64,000 nt of DNA from Phascolarctos cinereus. Its lineage: Eukaryota; Chordata; Mammalia; Diprotodontia; Phascolarctidae. The translations under genes were made by a program, and so were the position numbers. The notes under the pieces were generated by a model. The model ran no database searches, was not told where the DNA came from, and worked only from the letters and a program-made list of their open reading frames with translations. Each line of letters starts with the position of its first letter. Position 1 is the stretch's first letter. Shown in pieces: positions 46,744 through 58,249 of the stretch. Location: the NCBI RefSeq assembly GCF_002099425.1, contig NW_018343955.1:15755001-15819000 (forward strand), read 5' to 3'.

Positions 46744-46795
46744 CTTAATAAATATTTGTTGATTAACTGAACCCTGACGACTATCTCTAAAACAC
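46149..46795 (+). mobile_element. 3' LTR of the ERV-L-like fossil
   Basis: Begins TGTGATAAGACC; 'gggacctaattggctcagga', 'gatgcagcttcctggtcatc' and 'gggcataaaaagctcctgcc' match the 5' LTR. 'cttaataaatatttg' near the right end is the likely polyadenylation region. CA/TG arrays have lengthened it. Confidence 0.75.
46454..46741. repeat. Three CA/TG arrays within the 3' LTR
   Basis: (CA)n from 46454 with TACA variants to about 46578, then (TG)n at about 46581-46620, unique bases, then (CA)22 at about 46698-46741. The first two arrays are mutually complementary. Confidence 0.95.
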
Positions 46796-46994
46796 AACAT
46801 ATAGCAGTGCTTAGCTATCCTTGTTTTTATACTTTTGAGGTGTGTATTTAATATTAATTAAATTGAATTTTAGGGTCCTAATTTTAATTCACAAAAAGCT
46901 ATAAGTTGTGAAATTCTTAAATTTTCCATTCCAGCAGCCATTTTAACCTAAATTATTTATGTTGTCAGTTTCTCAATTAGAATTTCAGAGACAT

Positions 46995-47120
46995 AAAGTA
47001 GCAGCATTTATTAAGCCACTTATTCTGAGTATGTCATTGTATAAAGATGCAAACTTTAAATAAGACAAAGTCTCTTCATTGAAGAAACTTATGATCTAGT
47101 AGTGATAAGGTGCCAACACA
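46995..47120 (-). mobile_element. L2 3'-end fragment, antisense
   Basis: 'agcatttattaagccactta', 'caaagtctcttcattgaaga' and 'aacttatgatctagtagtga' resemble the reversed L2 terminus. Confidence 0.5.
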
Positions 47121-47224
47121 GATACCTGTAGTACATAGTATTAATAATGCTGATAAATTCATTAGAGTTACAAAGCAGTGCTATATGAGTTCTAATGGGA
47201 AAATATGACATTATTGGTAATAGA

Positions 47225-47425
47225 TTTGAAGCTATTGGTTATTTATATGACACTAAGCAAGTCACCATCTCTCTCATCCTCAGTCTCCCTACCTGCAAAA
47301 TGGGAATAATCATTCTTGTCCTACTTACCTTAGGATTTTTGTGAAAATTAAACTGGACAAAATGAGATAATATATGTGAAAATGCTATGAAAACTGTAAA
47401 ACTCTATGTAAATATTTGATTATTA
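47225..47425 (+). mobile_element. CORE-SINE (MIR-type)
   Basis: 'atgacactaagcaagtcacc', 'ctacctgcaaaatgggaata' and 'gacaaaatgagataatatat' are in order. Confidence 0.7.
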
Positions 47426-47439
47426 TGATTATTGCTATT

Positions 47440-47580
47440 ATGAACTGGGATGAAATCCTGCTTCTGATTCTTATGAGCTGTGTAACCTTGGAGAAGTCAC
47501 CTGACCTCCCTAGGCCTCAGTTTTCTCATTTATAAAGTGGATGGTATCCAAATTCACTTTCAGTTCTCTATCTATCCCTG
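47440..47580 (+). mobile_element. MIR3-type SINE
   Basis: 'agctgtgtaaccttggagaa', 'taggcctcagttttctcatt' and 'tttcagttctctatctatcc' are the MIR3 centre and tail. Confidence 0.65.
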
Positions 47581-47599
47581 GTAATGCTTTCTAGTACTG

Positions 47600-49480
47600 G
47601 ATGTATTTTCGGTCATTCCTTCTTCATGAAAGGGAATTCAGGACCCTCCTTGATCCCAGTGGCTACTTTCAAACTCTCCCTGTACTAGAATCAGTCAGCA
47701 GCCTCTCCTCCTGTGACGTTCAACACTCTTCAATTTTATGAACCAATCCAGATCCAGGTGGCTGTTATATGTTTGGGATGTTCCCTTTCCTTCCTTGAAG
47801 AGTTGAGCGTCTGGCTCATGGTCTCTCCACCATGATTCCGGCCATCATATTCAAGTACTTCAACAAACATATAGATGCTTCCTCAAATACCCTAACTTCC
47901 CAGTTCCTCAGTCAATTCACTTCCCAGCATCTACTACTCCACCCTACCTCAGCAACACCCAGAGATATTCATACCCTTGTTCTTACCATCACTTATAAAT
48001 ATTCCACTTCCATGATCATGAACTCTGAAATTCCTTTATGAGGTTATACTCTTTTATCATATTCTTTTTTCTGCCTTATGACCCTTAACCACATTATTTT
48101 TCCCCTCATGGACCTCTATTCCCCCTCCATTTCTTTTTTCTTAAATGATTTTTTCTTTTTTTTAGTTTTCAGCATTTACTTTTATAAGATTTTGAGTTCC
48201 CCAAGACAGCAAGCAATCTGTTATAGGCATATATGTACAATCATATAAAATACATTTCTACATTAGTCATGTTGTGAAAGAAGAATCAGAACAAAGGGGA
48301 AAAACCATGAGAAAGAAAAAACAACAACAACAAAAAAGGGAAAATAGTATGCTTTGATCTGCATTCAGACTCCATAGTTCTTTTTCTGAATGTGTATAGC
48401 ATTTTCCATCATGAGACTTTTGGAATTGTCTTAGATCATTGTATTGCTGTGAAGAGCTAAGTCTATCAAAGTTGATCATCACACAATGTTGCTGTTACTG
48501 TGTACAATGTTTTCCTGGTTCTGCTCACTTCACTCAGCATCAGTTCATAGAAATCTTTCTAGGTTTTTCTGAAATCTGCCTGCTCATCATTTCTTATAGC
48601 ACAATAGTATTCTATTACATTCATATTCCACAACTTGTTCAGCCATGCCCCAGTTGATGGACATCCCCTCAATTTTCAATTCTTTGCCACCACAAAAAAA
48701 CAATCCTCATTTCTTTCAGAAATCATCCCTCTGTGAGCTGGGTGCACTCTTTATCCATCCCTATTTAGATCCTTGGTGAATCAGTCCAACTCTATACTAT
48801 CCTCTACACTGGAATCCCTTTCCCCCTTGTCACAATCATGCTTTGCCAAACCCCAACCTTGGATCATTCCTATCATCCACCTTTTTTGCTCTTATTCATG
48901 AGATATCAAATGAAGCTGGAGAAAAATCACAAAATCATGATTACTAGGTCTGCTAGCAGTTCATGTTACATAAACTCAAGTAGGCCCTCAATGTATCCTT
49001 TTATTCCTTCCTGATTGATTTACCATCTTACTCACCATAGTAGCTACTCCAAACTTTATCATCTCTCTTTAATCTTTCCCTTTTCCACTATTCTCTTGTT
49101 TGAGTATATTACTTCACACTTCACCAAAACAATTGAGATCATTCACCAATAGCTTTGTCTTCTCCTGTTCTCATTTCATTCATCATTCAGATCTTGTTTT
49201 CACTATGATGCTACATTGCTGACTCATAGTCATCTTTTTTATCTACCTTGACCTCTAATCATTCTGTGCTATATTTTCACAAAACAAACCCTAATTTCCT
49301 TCTTGCAATTTGTTTTCTTTCCTGTTTTTTCCTATCCTCATTGGGTTTACTTGAGACTAATGACTCCAATTTATCCAGGTCATTTTTCTTTTAAATACCA
49401 TCTTCTTAGTATTTTCCCACTTATTCTCTACTTTTCATTTTGGTGTCACCTGTCAATGCAATGAATATACTGTCTTTATT
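47600..49480 (+). mobile_element. L2 LINE endonuclease region, split by an L1
   Basis: At 47850-48041 the plus strand reads FNKHIDASSNTLTSQFLSQF, HLLLHPTSAT and then YKYSTSMIMNSEIPL, the L2 endonuclease section (GDFN.H.DD.SN.L...LHPTSATH...LDLVIT). The L2 resumes at about 48717 beyond an antisense L1. It is decayed and inactive. Confidence 0.7.
48128..48716 (-). mobile_element. L1 3' end inserted in L2, antisense
   Basis: T-rich left end, then 'gatcattgtattgctgtgaa', 'ctgctcacttcactcagcat', 'ctgctcatcatttcttatag', 'ccacaacttgttcagccatg' and 'caattctttgccaccacaaa' form the reversed L1 3' end. CATTTCTTT on both sides (48128-48136, 48708-48716) may be its target duplication, but it is short and low in complexity. 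Confidence 0.8.
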
Positions 49481-49559
49481 AGTACAAAATATCAATAGAA
49501 TGTTATATGAAGACTCAAAGAATAAAACAAAGAGAATACTGTATGTATGACTAGGAATG

Positions 49560-49945
49560 GAGAAACTTGAACAAGTTACTTAAAACAATTCGGAATTATG
49601 CAAGAAAAGTTACTAAGCTATTTGTACCCTTTGATCCAGTTATCTCATTACTGGCTTTATATACAGAAGAGATTAATTATAGCAACAAAAGATCTATGTG
49701 TACAAAAATACTCATAGCAATGCCATTTGTATTGTACCTACCTCACAGGGCTGTTGCGAGGACCAAAAGTTAAAGTATAAACCACTTAGCACAGTGCCTA
49801 ACACATAATAGGCATCATATCAATGCTAGTTACCATTACTTGTACTAATATAAATCTAAGAACAAAGTATGTAGCCAAGGATTGGAAAATGGCTCAACAA
49901 ATTGTGGTTTTAGATGTAGCAGGATACTGTTATATTGGGAAGACT
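49560..49945 (+). mobile_element. L1 ORF2/3' fragment with nested MIR piece
   Basis: 'acccttt gatccagttatct' and 'gattggaaaatggctcaaca' are L1; between them 49735-49850 ('acctcacagggctgttgcga', 'cttagcacagtgcctaacac') is a CORE-SINE 3' half. Confidence 0.65.
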
Positions 49946-49956
49946 TGTTTGAAATG

Positions 49957-50140
49957 AGGTGGCATAGTGGAGTGGAAAAGAATGATGGAATTGGAGTCAG
50001 AGGACCTGGGTTCAAATCCTAACTCTACTACGTACTTACTTGTGTGACTTTGAGTCTCAGTTTCCTGATCTGTGAAAAATGAGGGGGTTGCACCAAATGG
50101 CCTCTGGTGTCTCTTCCAGCTTCCATCCATGATCCTATAA
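49957..50140 (+). mobile_element. MIR3/THER2-type SINE
   Basis: 'aatgatggaattggagtcag', 'aggacctgggttcaaatcct', 'ggcctctggtgtctcttcca' and 'ccatgatcctata' are in order. Confidence 0.8.
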
Positions 50141-50217
50141 AAATGTAGTACCCAAAAGTATCACACAATGACTACAATAATATAAATTAAGACAAAATTG
50201 AAAAAGTAATTTAGAGT

Positions 50218-50433
50218 ATTCACTGGAAGGTCAAATTCTGAAGCCGAAGCTTAAATACTTTGGCCACATAATGGGGAGAGAGGCAGTCATTGGGAAAGAC
50301 CTTGATGCTGAGAAAGATTGAAGGCAAAAGGAGAAAAGGAGAAGGGGAAGGCAGAGGATGAGATGGATAGATACTGTCCTGGAAGCAACACATAACACAA
50401 AGAGTTGGATATGACTGAATGACTGAACAACAA
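50218..50433 (+). mobile_element. BovB/RTE-type LINE 3' terminus
   Basis: 'cttaaatactttggccacat' encodes the 'LKYFGHIM' segment, then 'GKTLMLRKIEGKRR' and 'RMRWIDTV' codons, ending in 'gttggatatgactgaatgac'. It is a very short 5'-truncated copy of the family at 17522. Confidence 0.85.
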
Positions 50434-50554
50434 GAAAAGCAAGAAAATTTAGGTCAAATAAAACAGATGATGTTGTTACTAAATTATCAAAGTACAAATT
50501 CTTCCTCTTTGCTGGCAGCTGAGAAACTTCTAAAGTACAAAGTAACTTACCTAA

Positions 50555-50670
50555 CATTCCTAATCACACACCTACCTCCCAGGGTTGTTGTGAGGATCAA
50601 ATGAGATAATAATTCTAAAGTGCTTTGCACATAGTAAGCATTATATAAATCTTTGATAGTTTTATTGTTA
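50555..50670 (+). mobile_element. CORE-SINE 3' fragment
   Basis: 'tacctcccagggttgttgtg', 'aggatcaaatgagataataa' and 'tttgcacatagtaagcatta' are the L2-type SINE tail. Confidence 0.75.
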
Positions 50671-51039
50671 TACAAGATTCAAACTCAAATATCTCCTGAC
50701 CTCAGGTCCTTACAAGGACTAAGGATAGGTATTCTACTCTAGCTTTAATTTTTTGTTGGTATTTCCCATAATTGATAATTTCCTACTTTTATTCAAGATA
50801 TGATTGTGGGAAGTACACGTTATTTTTATGTCTAGCTCTCAGGAATTTTTCTGGCAAAAAGTGTTTAGAAATCTCAAAATAGCTAAACATCTTTTTCTAA
50901 AACCAGTAATGCTTAGTATGAATCAAATGATGATAAACATTGTGAAATAAGGTTACACGTAGCAAGTGACACTGGAAAGAAAGAATCCTCTAAGAATCAT
51001 ATGTGGTAAATATTAAATACTAAACAATTCTGCTCTAAA

Positions 51040-51265
51040 TATTTTGTTCAGTTGTATCTGCCACTTTGTGACCCCACTTGGGGTTTTCTTGGCAAAGATA
51101 CTGGAATGGTTTGCCTTTTCTTCTCCAGCTCATTTTACAAATGAGAAAAGTGGGGCAAACAGGGTTAAATAATTTGCTCAACGTCACACTGTTAAGTGTG
51201 TGAGGCCTGATTTCAACTAAGGAAGAGGAGTCTTCCTAACTCCAGGCCCTGAACTCTATGCACTC
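51040..51265 (-). mobile_element. tRNA-RTE SINE, antisense
   Basis: 'ttggggttttcttggcaaag', 'tgccttttcttctccagctc' and 'gaggcctgatttcaactaag' are the reversed body. The RTE end is at the left. Confidence 0.85.
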
Positions 51266-51479
51266 TCACCAAGCTAGCAATGGTACTATCATTTCCTTAT
51301 TCCTGGAAGAAATGTCCCTCTTAATGAAGCGCAAGAGCATATTAGCTTTTTAGCTGCAGTGTTACACTGCTGATTCATGTTAAGCTTGCAGACACTAAAA
51401 ACAAAACAACAAACACAATTTTTTCAGACATACTGATATCTAACTGTGCCTACTGTATCTTGTACTTGTGAAGATGATT

Positions 51480-51800
51480 TTTTTAATACAAATGCAAGAC
51501 TTTACATTTATCCTTATTTCATTTTGTCTTGTTAGATTCAGTCCAATGGTCTAGCCTTTTGAGGCCTTTGGGGATACTGATTCCACTGTCAGTTGTGTTA
51601 GCTAGCCCTCCCTGTTTTATGTCATTTGCAAATTTTATAAGGATGCCATCTATGCCTTTATCCAAGTCATTGATAAAAGCTGGAACAGCACAGATCTGAG
51701 GGCATTCTACTGGAAAATTCTTTCCAACATTCATGTTTGCTCCTTGAGTGTAGCTGTGTAACCAAATACAAATCCATATAATTATATTAACATCTAACTC
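51480..51800 (-). mobile_element. CR1/L3-type LINE RT fragment, antisense
   Basis: The minus strand encodes FINDLDKGIDGILIKFANDI, then KQGGLANTTDSG and GLKRLDHWTESNK. This is the CR1/L3 RT pattern (FINDLD.G..GTLIKFADDTKLGG.A...DLDRLE.WAE.NKMKFN), with FANDI in place of FADDT. It is the same region as in the fragment at 75-650. Confidence 0.85.
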
Positions 51801-51809
51801 TGTGGTTTC

Positions 51810-52315
51810 CAAACTGAGAACCCTGGCATAGCCCCAAAGAGTATATAATTAACCAATTGGTAAGTAGGAAGATGGGTCCCACCCCATCCTCCTAAATAGC
51901 CAATCATGGTTCTTCTTTCCAACACAACCACAACTACCCTTCACCTTTTATTACCCACCCTCATTCCATACCCTCCCACTGCTGTGTAAGCTCCCCACCT
52001 TCCTCTTTTTACCACCAGGCATCCACCACTCAGAGTAGTTATAGCTTAACTAATCTTGATTATGGGACTGGAACAGTCACTAGCAAAAGACTAACACTGC
52101 CCATCCCAGCCCCCTTTTCCCCTGCATCACCCCAGCATACTTACTCCCTCACCCTGATTGCCTCATAGCTGTGGTAGACACGTTTTTTGGGGGCTGGGGA
52201 AGGGTGTCTCTGTGCTCCTGGGCCTGTTACCCAGTGAGTAGGAGCTGTGCTTCTCCTCCTCCCCCATTTTTCATTTTATGTGTGACATAGGATAAACAGA
52301 CATGAAAGGTTTGTG
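51810..52315. other. Unassigned intergenic stretch
   Basis: C-rich sequence with no recognised gene or element. Confidence 0.4.
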
Positions 52316-52507
52316 ATGTACATGACAGATAGAATTACACTATTCCCCCCTCCTCCCATTTCTCCTTTGAATTTTCCTATTTCTACAGGAGCACCTTCAT
52401 TCTGTCATTTTTCTAGGTTTGCAACCTTGGTGTCATCCTGCACTCCTTATTCTCACTTCACATATCCAAGAAGTTGCCAAATTCTGTTGTTTCTACCCCC
52501 ACCACAA

Positions 52508-52770
52508 CTATGAGGTAGCTAGAAAGTACAGTAGATGGAGAGCTAGGTCTAGAGTCAAAAAGACCTGAGTTCAAATATGACTTTATATACTTACTAGCTG
52601 TATGACCCTAGGCAAGTCACAACCTCTGTTTGTCTCAATTTTCTCAATGGCAAAATGTGTACAAAGCACCTACCTTGCAGGGTTGTTGTGAGAATCCAAT
52701 GAGATAATATTTATTAAGTTCTTAGCACACTACCTAGCATGTAGTAGGTGCTATATAAATTCTTATTCCC
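52508..52770 (+). mobile_element. CORE-SINE inside L2
   Basis: 'gagagctaggtctagagtca', 'tatgaccctaggcaagtcac', 'cagggttgttgtgagaatcc' and 'gtaggtgctatataaattct' are in order. Confidence 0.85.
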
Positions 52771-52834
52771 TACCTTTCTTTCCTATTGCTTCTATCCCTT
52801 TCACTCCACTCACTTAGTCACTATCCTATGGTGC

Positions 52835-53440
52835 TTGTGAAAAACTAGGTTCTCTGGTGTGGAGGTTTGCATAACTCTTTTCAGGACTGCTCATCCACCT
52901 TTGGTGTCCACTTATTATCTAACCCTATTTGTGGCTCCAAGAAGCTGCAGCATGCACAGCAGCAACGCCCCCTCCCCCCCCAGTAAATCTGTCTCGGCAG
53001 GCAGGCTAAATCAACTTGAGGGTAATCAACATGCCTCAAACCCATAGATGAGTTAGAGGGTATCTACCCCAAGTATGTGAAGACTTTGCTAGGTGGAAAG
53101 GACAAATGAGAACACTTTTTTCCAATAGTCATGAAGGTGGCCAAAACCAGCACCACGGAGCACTGAGAGTTTTGGTCAGACATCAAAGATGCCAACGTCA
53201 TCCATTGCATCCTGGGCCATCACCAGTCATCCTGACTTTTGTCTTGTCACTGGACTTCAATGACTCTGGAAGAAAGATTGAGGCAGAGTTGCACGAAGTC
53301 GTTAGCCTCAGAGTAAGGTTCACTCTGCCTGCCTTAAAACCAATTCAGGTGCAAGTCAAGACATAACCCATCATCTGTTTTACCCCAATATCGTGATGTC
53401 ATTGGTTCTGTTCAAAAATGAAGGATAAAAACAGCAACAT
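52835..53440 (+). mobile_element. Dispersed repeat with RTE-like tail, family not named
   Basis: 'gagcactgagagttttggtc', 'cattgcatcctgggccatca', 'cttgtcactggacttcaatg' and the close 'aaaatgaaggataaaaacag' are familiar as a marsupial dispersed repeat. The tail resembles RTE-mobilised elements. Placement inside a continuous L2 shows it was an insertion. An 86-codon open frame (53106-53366) is incidental. Edges are approximate. Confidence 0.45.
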
Positions 53441-53789
53441 CCTACCTAGACGTGGACTAACACAATGGCCTCCTAATTGCTCTCTCTGATTTAATTTTCA
53501 TCCTAGTCCAATCCATTTTCTGCGTAGCTGTTGAAATGACTCTCCTAAAGTTCAGTTCTTACCATGTCAGCCCCCTACTTGATAAACTCCAGTATTCCTC
53601 TATTACTTCTAGGTTCAAATATAAACCTTGATGTTTGGCATATAAAGTCTTTTTTACAACCTGATTCCAACTTACCTTTCCAGACTTATTCTTCATTATT
53701 TCCTTTCCTGCACTCTACCATCAAACTGACCTTGTTTTTCCTTACACTCATACAAAAACAGAACTAAAATATGTAAACATGAATAGTTT

Positions 53790-54320
53790 AACATCAGGGC
53801 CACTGCTGGGCCTAAGGAAGCTGAGGTACTGAGGAGCTTCTCTCTCCTTTACCACTAAAGGGCTTGTTATGTACTCTGGACTAGGTTCAGTCCTGGAGGA
53901 CTCTAATAATAAGGATTAGGTTCCTTTTCCCCATACTTTCCTGCTCAATTATACCCCATACTGGTAGCCCCAGGATCCATTTGCTTATAGCTTAAATTTT
54001 AGATCATGTCTCTTTTTCCTGAAAGGGGAGAAGCAGAAAGATTCTCAGTGTACAATATAAATCAGTTATGATACAGGTGTTTATTTTCTATACACAAAAG
54101 AGATGTTAACCACAAAAAAGCTCTGAAGCATATAATGACAGAAAGACTTAAAACAAGATTCTCTAACAACTTCTATTTACTGTTGTGCTCTCCCAGGAGG
54201 TGGACATTTAAATCTCATCAGAACAGAGAGCAGTTTATACAACAGCTGAATAGGCAATGAAACATTTCACCTGGACTCTGTATTGTATGTCCCCTCAAAA
54301 TCTTTGTCTACTGGCCAACC
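53790..54320. other. Unassigned intergenic stretch
   Basis: Nothing recognised. Confidence 0.4.
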
Positions 54321-54600
54321 AAGTCAGAGCTTGGGATCTTCCTCTTTTTTCTTTCCATCTACATTGTTTTCCTATATTGTTCGAGTTATTTTGCATTAGT
54401 TCATATCTGTCTTTCTATGTTTCTCGGTATACATTATATTTATCATTTCTTTTAGCGCAATAATACCCCATTCAGGTACCACAACTTCTTTAGCCATTGG
54501 CATCTATTTTGTTTCCTGTTCTTTGCTACTATCAAAAATACAGCTATAATAATTCAATTTTTCTTGTTGTTTTTGAATTGTGTATTGAATATCTATACAT
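54320..54600 (-). mobile_element. L1 3' fragment, antisense
   Basis: 'cgagttattttgcattagtt', 'atttcttttagcgcaataat' and 'ccacaacttctttagccatt' are a decayed reversed L1 3' region. Confidence 0.6.
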
Positions 54601-55385
54601 AAAGATAGCTCCTAAGGAAAAACTGTTATGTTTAATGAATATTATGACCTAATATTTAATTGTTCTATGGCTTATCTTTCAATAAGTTGGGTTTCAGCTC
54701 CTTATTAGGCATTTTTGTTCTGTCCTTTCCGGTTTAAAGGTCATTGTCCTTGGCAGAGAAATCAGAATCAAGATTAAAACTGAATTCTGCCTTCTCTCTA
54801 TCATCAGTTATCATCATTTCATCTATCCCAAACAGTAGTCTTATCTTTTCTTTGATCTTCCTCTTTTTTTCAAAGTAGCTTAAAAAAACACATTTCTTTG
54901 TTTCATTATTTCCTGTGGTATGCTTTTATTTACCCTCACATTTTATTTATATATCTTCTTTAAAAAAATCTGTTTGTCACTTAGCCTCTTAGTATCCCAA
55001 GTACCTTTCTAAAAGTATTAGTTGCAGAGAATTTACTGATCTGTACTGGTTGAGAGAATCTCCAAAATAAAAATTCCATATACTGGAGAAATCAGAGGTC
55101 TAGATAAACTAAAGTCTAAAGTTATTGGTGAGTTTCCAGTGCATACAAATAATTTTCTTTAGATAACTCCTATTTTATGAGAATTATTTCCATATTTAGC
55201 TTCAAAATTTTATTCTTCAGTTTTCCCTTTCCCTTCTTGGTGGACTTCTCCCACAGAATTTTAGTCCATAAGATTTACTTATCCTTTGTCTGAATGTTTT
55301 AGAATCTGCTCCTCCAAAGTTTAGGGTACATGTCTCACTATGCTTCTCCTTACTTATCACAGACTCTAACAGCATTACCCTCCAC
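54600..55385. other. Unassigned intergenic stretch
   Basis: AT-rich, nothing recognised. Confidence 0.45.
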
Positions 55386-56395
55386 TTTAAAATTTTTTTA
55401 AAAAATTCATTTTGAACTTAAATACAAAAAGACAAAAAAATTTCCATGTATACAACACAAAAAAGAAATCTCAATATGAAACCATGAATCTCCATTTCAC
55501 AGTTTACTTTTTTAAAAACTATGTAATAAATGCTACACATTGTTTTCAAATCTACCCTGCTTTTCTGTGCTTCCTTTTGAGTTTTCTTTTGTTCTCTGAT
55601 GTGCACTTTCTATGTTTTTTTCCTCCCTCCCTCCCCACCCCACAGTAGAAAAGGCTACCATTAAACACAGATGTGTGTGTGTGTGTGTGTGTGTATGCAT
55701 ATATGTGTAAAACCATACTATAGATACTTTCATTTATCAGTTCTTTCTGTTGAGGTAGATAGCATCTTTCTTCATAGGTTCTTTGTAGTTGGTTTGAGAA
55801 TTTATAATATTCAAAATGACTGTCATTTACAGTTGGTCTTAGAACAATATTGCTGTTATTGTGTGCAACATTCTCTTAGTTCTTCTCACTTCATTCTTCA
55901 TTAATGCAAGTCTTTCCATTTTTTTCTAAAATCAATTATTTCATCATTTCTCACCTCACAATAGTATTCCATCACAATCCTATACCACAACTTGATCTTC
56001 AGCCATTCCCCAAGTGATAGGCATCCCATCAGTTTCTAGTTCTTTGCCACCACAAAGAGAGCTACAATAAATATTTTAGAACATATAGGTTCTTTTCCTT
56101 TTTCCCTGATCACATTGAGAAACAGATCTGATAGTGGTATTACTGGGTCAATGGGTATATAGTTTTATAACTCTTTGGTCATAGTTCCAGATTAAATGTG
56201 TGGATCAGTTCAAAATTCCACCAACAGTGTATTAGTGTCCCAATTTTTCCATATCCTCTTCAATATTTGTCATTTCTCCTTCTATCCTAAGCCAATCTGA
56301 TAGGTGTCAGATATCTCAAAGTTATTTTAATTTGCATTTTTCTACTCAATGATGATTTAGAGTATTTTTTTCTTATGATACCTTCCATTTTTTTT
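55385..56395 (-). mobile_element. L1 3' end, antisense, copy A
   Basis: 'cttcataggttctttgtagt', 'gtgtgcaacattctcttagt', 'ccattccccaagtgataggc', 'gttctttgccaccacaaaga' and 'tgggtcaatgggtatatagt' run in the reversed L1 order. A (TG)n at about 55672-55694 lies at the left. It closely resembles the copy at 58250-58960. Confidence 0.85.
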
Positions 56396-56399
56396 TATC

Positions 56400-57830
56400 A
56401 TTTTCACCACAGCAAATAATTCCACCTTTTTAGTAAGAATCAGTTCTAAGAATAGACTTTCTCTTGATTTGTTTTTTCCAACCTTGCAAAGATGGAATTA
56501 TAAAGAAGGCAAGGCAAGCCTATTAATAATCAATTGCTTTTCTTTTTGTTCTTGCTGATATCCAGATCGTTGAAGTCCCCCAGCACTACCACGTCTGGGC
56601 CAGGATTGTAACCTGTTCCTTGACAGACATTTCTTCTTTCTATTCAGGTGATCTCTAGTATAACCCAACTGGAAACAAACAAACAAACAAACAAAGTTCG
56701 TTTTTGTTACTTTCTCCATTGATCTTTCTTCAAATGCTACCTACCATCATGCTTCCCCTTCTGGTTCCCAGATTTCCTCACATGAATGTATCTTCTTAAT
56801 GTATAATTCAACCTTTCCTCGCTTCCCACTCCTTACTAAATATGTTTCTTTTTTAAAACAGTGTAAAAATGTTTAACCATATTCCAGTCACGGATTTCGT
56901 TCCATCAAGTTTATCAGTAATGACAAGAAACATTTGAACAACACATAATTGAAATAACATTTACTTCTTTGAATGAACACTTCTAGTATATTTAGCTTGT
57001 TGCCTGATTTTCGTGTATTTTTGTATAACACGCCTTTAAGGCACAGATTTCAGTACTGACTCAATTTTAAAATTTTGTTTCCTGTGAACTTATGGGTATC
57101 TCAACAGCCATCCTTCCTTTATTGTTTCTATTACATTAAAGGATATACTTAGATACTTTTTTCCATCTTCCATCCTTTTAGTTTAAAAGTTTTGATTTTG
57201 CTTTCAGGACACCCAGCTTTTGTAAGACACATCCCTGGCCAAGTGCCTATCATTCTTATATTTTAAGTCAAAGCCATGGTCCAGAAATACAAACTTTATA
57301 CTAATGTTCTCTCGATATTTCTCTCTCCCCTCTCTCTCCTTTGTGCCAGCTGTTCACTTACCAAATCAGTTTTTTTTCTCTTTTGAATTTTTCTTTCATT
57401 GAGAAGCAGTGATGAAAACACTATGTCTCTATGATCTTCAATTTCTTATACAAGACTTCATGATCTTTGGCAATGCTTTCTAGGTTCCTTCTGGCAATAC
57501 CATCTGTGCTCATGTCAATCACCAAAAGTGGGTAGTAGTCATCTGTTTTGACAAGTCTTGGGAGGTTCTCTGTTATGTCTTAGATACATGCCCTGGAAAG
57601 ACAACAGCCCTCTCTATTGTTATAATCAGATTGACTTTGTCAGCTCTGTACTGCTGAGCTGGGGTTTTCAACCATCATTATGCTTCTCTTCTTTCTCTGA
57701 CTCCTACTGGGTGATCTCTTACTCAGAAGCACCTGTGAATAAGCAGATGCCTCCTTACCAGAAGATCCAATTCCTTCCTCTTCTGAAAGAGGCTCAAATT
57801 TATTCTTTTTTCTTTTTAGCTCCAAGTGTA
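56400..57830 (-). mobile_element. CR1/L3-type LINE with readable ORF1 esterase and endonuclease motif
   Basis: The minus strand at about 57440-57600 reads DITENLPRLVKTDDYYPLLV, then IDMSTDGIARRNLESIAKDH. This is the ORF1 GDSL-esterase pattern of CR1/L3 LINEs (..YPLLVIHVGTND.A...LE.I..DF). Downstream at about 56570-56590 the minus strand encodes GDFNDLD, the GDFN motif of the endonuclease. Order (ORF1 then ORF2) and strand agree. It is flanked by L1 tails and contains stops. Confidence 0.7.
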
Positions 57831-58249
57831 TAGTAGTCCATTTCCCCTTCTTTCACCATGTGAAATTCTTCTAAACTAAAACTTTCCAACACAGGTCAGC
57901 CTTCCCCTTTCACATTTCAGATCCTCTTCCTTGCCTATTTCTCCCCCCTTTGAAGCTCCACTTCCAGGTTGTTGAGGTTTTGTTGTTATTGTTTTGTTTT
58001 TAGAGCACAGCAATGTCTCTGATAATCTGTAGTATAGAGATGGCATTCCTTGAGAGCTCTTACCTTTCTCTTTTGGGAGGATGACCAGTCTTTACGTTGA
58101 ATACAGTTTCAAGAGACTTGGCTGTGGCAGAAAATACGAATCAGTCAGTATAAACAACTCCTGTATTTTAATTACTCTCTGACCTGAGATCCTCAGCTTT
58201 GTTGCAGACTTTGTGGGCTTTCACAACTCATCTCCTAGCCACCTTAGGA

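Larger units (their letters stand above)
40264..46795 (+). mobile_element. ERV-L-like (class III) endogenous retrovirus, broken fossil
   Basis: Two related LTRs flank the element: 5' at 40264 to about 40580 and 3' at 46149 to about 46795. Both start TGTGAT and share 'gggacctaat' and 'gggcataaaaa' at matching places. Between them are a leader/gag-like region, a reverse-transcriptase block (about 43270-43680; 'MHISKTLPDLINVVDQV'), a connection region (about 43800-44400; 'LEVSV', 'WSLVV'), an RNase H block (about 44450-44690) and a possible dUTPase remnant (about 45330-45480), an arrangement typical of ERV-L; no env was recognised. The reading is broken many times and nothing is intact. Nested are a tRNA-RTE SINE and a hAT transposon. 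LTR divergence and decay suggest tens of millions of years. The outer right edge is approximate because CA/TG repeats expanded in the 3' LTR. Confidence 0.8.
52320..53790 (+). mobile_element. L2 LINE, split by two later insertions
   Basis: 'tgcaaccttggtgtcatcct', 'gccaaattctgttgtttcta' (52330-52505), 'cctcctaattgctctctctg' and 'gataaactccagtattcctc' (53450-53700) are consecutive parts of the L2 ORF2 end. They are separated by a CORE-SINE and by the element at 52835-53440. Confidence 0.75.

Noticed and set aside
48128-48716. CATTTCTTT as proven target duplication of the L1
   Set aside because: Short and low in complexity next to T-rich DNA; kept only as a candidate.
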